The notes under the pieces are model-generated. The model did no database searches and was not told the DNA's origin. It saw only the letters and a program-made list of their open reading frames with translations. A stretch of 14,647 nucleotides of DNA from SICB01 sp037132395 (lineage in GTDB: Bacteria > Patescibacteriota > Saccharimonadia > CAILAD01 > BJGX01): NCBI GenBank assembly GCA_037132395.1, contig JBAXPC010000015.1:1-14647 (forward strand), read 5' to 3'. Shown here in pieces: positions 5,730 through 12,200 of the stretch (the first letter of the stretch is position 1; each line of letters starts with the position of its first letter). A program made the translations under genes and the position numbers.

Positions 5730-7033
5730 ATTACACCAAAGCAACCACCAGGAGTGTCAATGGCCTCGTCGTTAAAGCCGAGTACGAGGGTGTTCAGCCC
5801 AAAATCGGGCAGGTATTCTTTTTAGAAGACGAGCCCGCGGTGCGCTTTCAGGTTATCGGCATCGAAAAAAGCGATGTATTGGTGCTACTAAATCTTAGCG
5901 AGTTCAATATCAAACAAAACCAGCAGCTTTATTCGCGCGGCGAAAGCCTCTTGCTGCCTGTTGGTGAGCAGGTTATGGGTAGAGTATTCAATAGCTTCGG
6001 GCAAGTCATCGATGGCGGCCAGCCGCTTGGCTCAGTCGATTTTGTAGCCGTCGAAGACGATGTCGATACGCACTATCGCCCGGCCGCGACTAATTCGATT
6101 ATCGAGACTGGTATCAAGGTTATCGACTTTTTTGCCCCCTTCGTCAAGGGTCGTAAGGTCGGTATCATTGGTGGTGCCGGAGTTGGTAAGACCATCCTAA
6201 TTACTGAGCTAATGCACAATGTTGCCAAGAGCGGCAAAGAGATCTCGATGTTTGTCGGGGTCGGCGAGCGTATTCGTGAGGCCTACGAGCTCAAGCAAAC
6301 ACTCGACGAAAACGACACCATGAAAAATACCATTATGTACCTTGGGCAAATGAACGACTCGGCCGCCTTGCGGTTTTTGGTGGGTCGTAGCGCCGCCACT
6401 GTAGCCCGATACATGCGTGATAATACCAAAAAAGACGTACTGCTGTTTGTCGATAATGTTTATCGGTTTTTGCAGGCCGGCAACGAGCTCTCGACAATGC
6501 TCGAGGAGTCGAGCTCAGAAGGTGGCTATCAGCCGACCCTCTTTACCGACATCAGCCGATTCCAGCAAAACCTGTCTTCTTCCGACAAAGGCTCTATTAC
6601 ATCGGTCCAAAATATCTTTGTGCCGGCCGACGACCTGAGCGATCCGGCGGTGGTCGAAATCAACAAACAGCTCGATAGCGTTATTGTTTTGAGCCGCGAA
6701 GCTTTCGAGCAAGGCATCCGCCCGGCGGTCGATTTGCTGGCCACCAACTCGTCGCTTTTGATACCCGAAATTGTTGGCAAACAGCACGCCTCACTGGTAC
6801 TAGAAGTCCAAAAAATTCTCCAAAAACACAAATCGCTCGAAGGCATAGTGGCAATTATTGGCCAAGGCGAACTCTCGCTAATAGACCAAAATTATTTTAA
6901 GCGTGCCCAAGAGCTCATCGCCTACTTCAGCCAATCGATGGCAGTTATGGAAAAACGCACCGGCGTGCCTGGCGAATATGTTCCGCGCCAAGCGATGCTC
7001 GATAAAATAGACGGTATCATCAATGGAGTCTAG
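5726..7033 (+). CDS. atpD: F1-like ATPase catalytic subunit beta, with altered adenine pocket and short C-terminus
   Basis: A 435-residue catalytic subunit (usual length about 460-480). Walker A is GGAGVGKT (149-156), the catalytic base is Glu181 in GVGER, Walker B is LLFVD with Asp243, and Arg182 and Arg247 (DNVYR) match phosphate-contacting arginines of E. coli beta. KGSITSVQNIFVPADDLSDP is intact. Four deviations stand out: the usual GRxPSAVGYQ loop reads EESSSEGGYQ (260-269); GIYPAVDP reads GIRPAVDL, putting Arg332 where a tyrosine (E. coli Tyr331) normally stacks on adenine; the DELSEED lever is GELSLID (381-387); and the protein ends soon after GEYVP, without the last 20-30 residues of normal beta. 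ATP hydrolysis still looks possible. ATGA overlap with gamma and AAAGG at 5714-5718 support the start. Confidence 0.93.
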   Translation: MNYTKATTRSVNGLVVKAEYEGVQPKIGQVFFLEDEPAVRFQVIGIEKSDVLVLLNLSEFNIKQNQQLYSRGESLLLPVGEQVMGRVFNSFGQVIDGGQPLGSVDFVAVEDDVDTHYRPAATNSIIETGIKVIDFFAPFVKGRKVGIIGGAGVGKTILITELMHNVAKSGKEISMFVGVGERIREAYELKQTLDENDTMKNTIMYLGQMNDSAALRFLVGRSAATVARYMRDNTKKDVLLFVDNVYRFLQAGNELSTMLEESSSEGGYQPTLFTDISRFQQNLSSSDKGSITSVQNIFVPADDLSDPAVVEINKQLDSVIVLSREAFEQGIRPAVDLLATNSSLLIPEIVGKQHASLVLEVQKILQKHKSLEGIVAIIGQGELSLIDQNYFKRAQELIAYFSQSMAVMEKRTGVPGEYVPRQAMLDKIDGIINGV

Positions 7034-7060
7034 CCTTAACCCTAGGACCAACTCGCCACA

Positions 7061-7315
7061 ATGAAGCTACACGAAACTTTTCCGCTCAAAATATACTCGC
7101 CGTTCAATACTTATTTCGAGGGGCCAGCTCTGGCGCTGAGTGCCGAAAATGCCACCGGGCCGTTCGATATCTTGGCCAAGCACGAAGATTTTTTGACTAT
7201 TCTATTGCCCTGTACCGTGGTCGTCCAAACGACCTCTGGCAAAAAAGAATTCCCGATGCAAAAGGGAATTATTCAGGTCAACAAAGATCAAGTTTGGCTA
7301 TTTGCCAATATCTAG
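7061..7315 (+). CDS. atpC: F1-like ATPase subunit epsilon, N-terminal domain only
   Basis: An 84-residue protein matching only the beta-sandwich domain of epsilon: FPLKIYSPFNTYFEGPALAL, then GPFDILAKHEDFLTILLP (33-50), corresponding to the family's GxFGILPGHAPLLTxL. Normal epsilon has about 130-140 residues with a C-terminal helical hairpin that inhibits ATP hydrolysis; that part is absent, because the stop follows the last strand. Epsilon binds gamma at the foot of the shaft near the c-ring. The gene is last in the operon, 27 bp after beta, with TAGGA about 12-13 bases before the ATG as a weak ribosome-binding site. Confidence 0.85.
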   Translation: MKLHETFPLKIYSPFNTYFEGPALALSAENATGPFDILAKHEDFLTILLPCTVVVQTTSGKKEFPMQKGIIQVNKDQVWLFANI

Positions 7316-7327
7316 TACTGCCAATTC

Positions 7328-7370
7328 GGTATGAATACAATCATATCAACCAATGCCAGATTATTTTTTT
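7328..7370 (+). terminator. Possible weak terminator after the ATPase operon
   Basis: A 7-bp stem with one G-T pair (GGTATGA at 7328-7334, TCATATC at 7341-7347) and a 6-base loop is followed 16 bases later by seven T residues (7364-7370). The gap between stem and T-run makes it non-canonical. Nothing else is seen in 7316-7431 apart from a TATTTAG at 7415-7421 that matches one arm of the operon operator. Confidence 0.25.
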
Positions 7371-7431
7371 AACATCCTTTTTTATGCCATCTAAGTAATG
7401 AAACACGGCTATGCTATTTAGTCCTATTGTT

Positions 7432-7449
7432 TGTTATAATTACAGCTAT
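7432..7449 (+). promoter_or_regulatory. Extended -10 promoter of lnt, predicted leaderless, sets the start codon
   Basis: TGT plus a perfect TATAAT (hexamer 7435-7440). Nine bases separate it from the ATG at 7450, so transcription should begin 0-2 bases before that ATG. An in-frame ATG at 7411 lies upstream of the -10 element and could not be on this transcript. Confidence 0.7.
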
Positions 7450-9000
7450 ATGCTTGCTTTTCTATTCATCATCTCGGTACTGGCGTTAAGCCTACCATTT
7501 AGCAATTACTATCTTGGCTGGCTGGCTATTTTTAGTATTGTGCCGATAATCTTTCTTCTAGATTACATGAATACAGCAAAATTCTCAGCAAAAAAGCAAC
7601 TCCTGCTAATTTGGCTTATTGGTATTGCCAACCTAGCTATAGTGCTTTGTTGGGTAGTCCAGACTGACCCCACTAAATGGACCGATATTACTGGTTGGCA
7701 GGCAGTAATAGGGGAGTGGTCAGTATTTATTCTCTCTATACTAGTGGTAAGCTTCCAGTATGTTATTTTTGGATGGTTGTATCTTAAGCTCAAGCCCAAA
7801 CTTCTGAGCTGGCAGGCACTATTAATAATTCCATCGGCATGGGCAATTAGCGAGGCCTCCAGAAGCTTACTTTTTTCTCTAGCAATGTACGGAAAAGGCT
7901 CTACCATCGGCCTACATTGGAATTTTGGCGTACTGGGTGTTGCTGCTAGCGTTACGCCCTTGGGCTTCATGGGCAGACTGTTGGGCATGTTCGGGCTTAG
8001 CTTCGTGCTAACGGCAATTGGCATCCTAATCTTTTGGGTCTATAAGAAGCACTACAAGTTGCCGTTATTGGTGGCTAGTGGCCTGTTGTTAACTATAGTG
8101 GCTTCTTGGTTGGTGTGGAGTCCACCACCGGACTCCAAAAAGGTCCAGGTTGGCTATACGCAGCTTCCTCAGAGCTTCCGCAATGTAGCCGACGACATCA
8201 AGAACATAAATATGCTCCGAACAAAAATAGACAACCTCAAAATGAAGAATGATATTTTGGTTCTTCCAGAATACTCCAATTTCTTCGGTTCGGACTACAA
8301 CATGCAATTTAATAGAGACATAATTCAGAGCATCGTAAAGCCTAAGGGTAATATTATAACCTCTGAATCTTCAGGCAGCATAGTAGAGCACAGCGATAAG
8401 CTCCAGATTTACGACTATAATGGCAAGGTTACTGCCCAGCAAGATAAGACCTTCTTGGTGCCCATAGGTGAGTATATGCCAGATTTCTATGCAGAACTTT
8501 TTGTGCTCAGTGGGTTGTCTAAAAATCTAGAAATCCGCCAGCAGGACCGCATGATAGCGCAAGGCAAACAACCAGAGCAGGCGCTCTTGGCGGGCGATAT
8601 TAGGGTTGCATCACTAGCGTGTTCGGGCGCGATTACACCAGAGCTCTATCGCACATTGGTTAGCGGAGGCGCCCAGATAATGACTAATAGTGCTAGCTTA
8701 GTAACATTTACTAACGCTCCTTTCTATCACGAGCAAAGTAGACAATTTGCTCATTTCATGGCAACTGCTAATTCAAGAGCTTTCGTGCAGTCTGCTGCTG
8801 GAGGCTACAGTTTTATCATTGATGCTAATGGTAATTTCATATCAAAACCCGACAAAATTGGAGTCTATTACGACAGCAAAGAGGTTGATTTAAATTCTCC
8901 AAAGACCCCATATACACTAATGGGGGAGTGGGTAGTATATTTAAGTGCTGCAATAATTATTTGTCTTGCAACCATTAGAAGCAAAAAGGATCAGGACTAG
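7450..9000 (+). CDS. lnt: Apolipoprotein N-acyltransferase-like membrane protein
   Basis: A 516-residue membrane protein with about six N-terminal helices, a nitrilase-type domain (about 230-485) and one C-terminal helix: the layout of Lnt, which adds the third acyl chain to lipoproteins at the outer face of the membrane. The catalytic triad is visible as Glu274 (DILVLPEYSN), Lys333 (QDKTFLVPIGEYMP) and Cys391 (RVASLACSG); Glu341 in the GEYMP motif is also kept. The usual Cys-Tyr-Glu around the nucleophile is Cys-Ser-Gly here. I start at 7450, giving the typical MLAFLFIISVLALSL opening, because the promoter lies between 7450 and the alternative ATG at 7411; starting there would add 13 residues. 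The gene stands alone, with its own promoter and terminator. A divergent acyltransferase or another carbon-nitrogen hydrolase cannot be excluded. Confidence 0.85.
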   Translation: MLAFLFIISVLALSLPFSNYYLGWLAIFSIVPIIFLLDYMNTAKFSAKKQLLLIWLIGIANLAIVLCWVVQTDPTKWTDITGWQAVIGEWSVFILSILVVSFQYVIFGWLYLKLKPKLLSWQALLIIPSAWAISEASRSLLFSLAMYGKGSTIGLHWNFGVLGVAASVTPLGFMGRLLGMFGLSFVLTAIGILIFWVYKKHYKLPLLVASGLLLTIVASWLVWSPPPDSKKVQVGYTQLPQSFRNVADDIKNINMLRTKIDNLKMKNDILVLPEYSNFFGSDYNMQFNRDIIQSIVKPKGNIITSESSGSIVEHSDKLQIYDYNGKVTAQQDKTFLVPIGEYMPDFYAELFVLSGLSKNLEIRQQDRMIAQGKQPEQALLAGDIRVASLACSGAITPELYRTLVSGGAQIMTNSASLVTFTNAPFYHEQSRQFAHFMATANSRAFVQSAAGGYSFIIDANGNFISKPDKIGVYYDSKEVDLNSPKTPYTLMGEWVVYLSAAIIICLATIRSKKDQD

Positions 9001-9051
9001 CTCCTGCCTTGTTGCTTCCTCTGGCGGGTTGTTGCTAGCTAGTCTTTTTTT
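8993..9051 (+). terminator. Intrinsic terminator overlapping the lnt stop codon
   Basis: GACTAGCT (8995-9002, including the TAG stop) pairs perfectly with AGCTAGTC (9037-9044). An inner stem of CCTGCC (9003-9008) with GGCGGG (9023-9028) adds six pairs with one wobble. Seven T residues (9045-9051) follow directly. Confidence 0.75.
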
Positions 9052-9099
9052 ATATTAATTTGCACCAAAATCAGACCTTCTCGGGGTGTATTTAAATGA

Positions 9100-9135
9100 G
9101 GCTATTTTGGGCTGTTTTTATGGCTCAAAATACCC
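9100..9135. other. 13-bp imperfect hairpin in the intergenic region
   Basis: GGCTATTTTGGGC (9100-9112) and GCTCAAAATACCC (9123-9135) pair with one C-C mismatch and one G-T wobble around a 10-base loop. There is no T-run after it, so it is not an obvious terminator. It may be a protein-binding site or a leader RNA structure. Confidence 0.5.
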
Positions 9136-9146
9136 TTGTGCTTATC

Positions 9147-9209
9147 TGTCAAAAGCACTACAATTATATCAAGGCGTATTGTGTGCTTTTGACAACTATT
9201 AAAAGCACA
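9147..9209. promoter_or_regulatory. Three alternating copies of AAAAGCAC before the giant surface-protein gene
   Basis: Arm A TGTCAAAAGCAC (9147-9158) is a perfect 12-bp inverted repeat of arm B GTGCTTTTGACA (9183-9194). TGTGCTTTT (9182-9190), overlapping B, is also a perfect 9-bp inverted repeat of arm C AAAAGCACA (9201-9209). A-B and B-C cannot pair at the same time. Either the copies are operator sites for a dimeric regulator, or they form two mutually exclusive RNA hairpins. TACAAT (9159-9164), in the A-B loop, and TTGACA (9189-9194), in arm B, are weak promoter candidates; neither has a well-spaced partner. Confidence 0.5.
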
Positions 9210-9243
9210 AATAGCCGAGGGAAAAAATAAATAATCCATACCA

Positions 9244-12200
9244 TTGCCAGATAAACCAACCCCACAACCAAAACCGACCAACTCTCAAGCCGCCCAACCT
9301 GTTGAGAGCCCTCTTGATGTTGCTCAACAGCCACCCAAGAGTATTCGCTCTAACCTAATGTCGGGTCAGGTTGAGGCTGCCCCGATTATTTCGGAGGCTG
9401 CTTTTGCGCAGCCTGGCGCTCAAAAACCGGCCGCAGCTGACGCCAAGCCAGTCAAGCCAGCCCACCTCAAGGGTCGCCACAGCAAGCTCGTTGGCCTACT
9501 CTCGGTTATGGGGCTATTGCTCTTAGCTTCTGTAGCCCTCTTTTTTACTTACCGCAGCTACATAGCCAGCTACCAAAAGGTTCAAAAAAGCCGAGTATCT
9601 AACTCCATTGCCCCCACCAATGTCGATTTGGGTGGCCTTGCCCCCACTAGCACCACCCTTCAGGGGGTAGGATTACTGCAGGTCAATGGCGATGCCAACA
9701 TCACCAACAATGTCACTGCCAATAGCTTCAGCGGTGGTGGAGCCGACCTATCTAACCTCAATGCCACCAACATCACTTCTGGCACCCTAAGCGATGCTCG
9801 CCTCAGCCCCAATGTTGCCTTACTTGACGCCAACCAAGCTTTTACGGGCTCCAACAGCTTTGGCGGCAGCACCAACTTTACCGGCAGCAGTAACTTCACT
9901 GGCAGCAGCAACTTTACCGGAGCAGTAGTGCTACCAGGCACGCTGACGATCAACTCCCTGACATACAATATGCCCGGGTCGCAAGCCGCCGGCTCACTAT
10001 CTAACGACGGCAGCGGTAATCTCACTTGGCAGCCATCAGGCTCTTGCCCTACTTGTGTTAATACTGGCGGCAACTCCTACGGCGCTGCCATGAGTGTCGG
10101 TACCAACGACAACTTCAACCTCAGCTTGCGCACCAATGGCATTACCCGCCTGACCTTCGATACCGCTGGCAACGCTACCTTTGCTGGCACCATTGTTGGT
10201 AACGGATCTGGCATCACTAACCTCAATGGTAGCAACGTTAGCTCTGGCACAGTTGCTGACGCTCGTCTCAGTAGCAATGTTGCATTTTTGAATGCCGCCA
10301 ATGTTTTTGCTACCACCAACACTTTTAGCGCCGGGATAGTTACTAATTCAATTACCCCTACCGGGTCACTCACAATTGGCTCGGCTGCTCAGGCATTTGT
10401 GCTTCGAGGAACATCGTCATCAACAATTACCGCAACATCTGGCGCATTCACGACCACCCTTGGCTTCGATGCTCCAACTGCAAACCGCAACATAAATATC
10501 CCCAACGAGTCCGGTACTATCTGTACTACCGGCTCGGTCTGTACCGGCTACGCGCCTGCCAGTGGTGCTAGTAGCTACATAAACCTCCAGGCCACAACCC
10601 CAGGCACCGCCCAAACAGGCAATGCCAATATCACCGGCACCTTGGTGGCTGGATTTTTATCTGGCTCAGGTGCTAGCATAACAAGCCTCAACGCCACCAA
10701 CATCGCCAATGGCACCCTTAGCGACGCTCGCCTTAGCAGCAATGTTACCGTGCAAGGCAATACCTTTAATGCCGCCAACAAGCTTGTGCAGCTCGATGGC
10801 GCGGGCTTTTTGCCAGCCCTCAATGGCTCTGCATTGACCAACCTCAACGGCACCAACATCGCCACCGGCACCGTAGCCGACGCCCGCCTCAGTGCCAATG
10901 TTGCCTTGCTAAACACCAACCAGACTTTCACCGGCAACAACACCTTTACTGGCAACCTAACCTTGCCTGGCTCTATCACCATCAATTCTAATTTGTACAA
11001 TTTCCCAGTAAGCTCGGCTGCTGGTGTGCTTATCAACGACGGTACCGGCAGCCTTACTTGGGGCTCGGCCAGCGCCTGCCCAACCTGCGTTAATACCGGC
11101 GGCAATATCTATGGCGCGGCGATGTCGGTCGGTACCAACGACAACTACGATCTTACTCTGCGCACCAATGGAGTTACTAGGCTAACCTTCAATACAGCAG
11201 GCGACGCCACCTTTGCTGGCGCTATCTATGGCGACGGTACTCAGCTCACCGGTGTAGCCAAGCTTGCCTTGAATAATCAAACCTTCACTGGCAACAGCCA
11301 AGTGTTTCAAAACAATTCAAATTCGACGAGTGCATTTAGTGTAAAAAATGCCGGAGCAGTCGATATCTTATCGGTAGACAGCACCAACTCTATAGTCAAT
11401 ATCTCTAACTTATCGGCCGGCACAGTAGAGACAAACACCATTACTCCTACAGGCGCATTAACTATAGGATCAACCGGCCAATCGTTTACTTTGCAAGGCG
11501 ATATCAGCTCTACCATCACAGCCACAGGTGCTAGCGGCGCAACAACAATTTCATTTGCTAACCCTATCGCCAATGTAAATTACCAACTCCCCTCAGTGAG
11601 CGCTGGCACTTACGATATTTGTACTTCGGCAGGCAACTGTGCTGGTGTTTCTGGTAGCGTAGGTACTCCAGGTGGTACCGCTAATAAGCTGGCAAAATTC
11701 AGCTCAACTTACAATATTGTCGATTCAATCATTTCAGATAACGGCAGCTTGGCTACTATTGGAGGCTCTTTGGAGGTAGATGGCTCACTGAAGGTCATGA
11801 GCAGCTCCCCAAGTTATTTGAACTTCAACAGCTCACAAGTTCAGGTTTATAACGGCAGTACCACTACCAATTACAATTTCCTTGCTAGCGGCAACACCAC
11901 TTACGATATTTGTACTAGCTCTGGCAATTGTCTTGGTGGAGGGGGCGGAGGAGCCAATACCTCGCTTTCAAACCTAGTCAGTGTTGCCATCAACACCAGC
12001 TTGCTTCCTGGCGCTAGTACCGCAATTGATTTGGGCTCAAACACTCTGCCCCTCAGAGATCTATACATCTACGGCACATCGGCCACCCCGGCTAGCCAAA
12101 ACTTCAAACTCACCGGTGCCGCTACAGCCCAGCGTACCATTACATTCCCAGACGAAAACGGCACTGTTTGTACCACTGGTAGCATATGTAGTGGCTATGG

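Noticed and set aside
3452..7033. Alpha and beta as V/A-type, flagellar/type III export or Rho-like ATPases
   Set aside because: F1-specific signatures (GREAYPG, SVSRVG, GGAGVGKT, GVGER, VPADDLxDP) and the b-delta-alpha-gamma-beta-epsilon order fit the F-type family only.
1588..7315. Ordinary ATP synthase operon
   Set aside because: There is no subunit a, the c-like protein has no carboxylate in helix 2, and it carries a large exported domain.
7411..7449. Longer lnt start at ATG 7411
   Set aside because: A perfect extended -10 (TGTTATAAT) lies between 7411 and 7450, so the transcript would begin too late to include that ATG; the 7450 start also gives a typical Lnt N-terminus.
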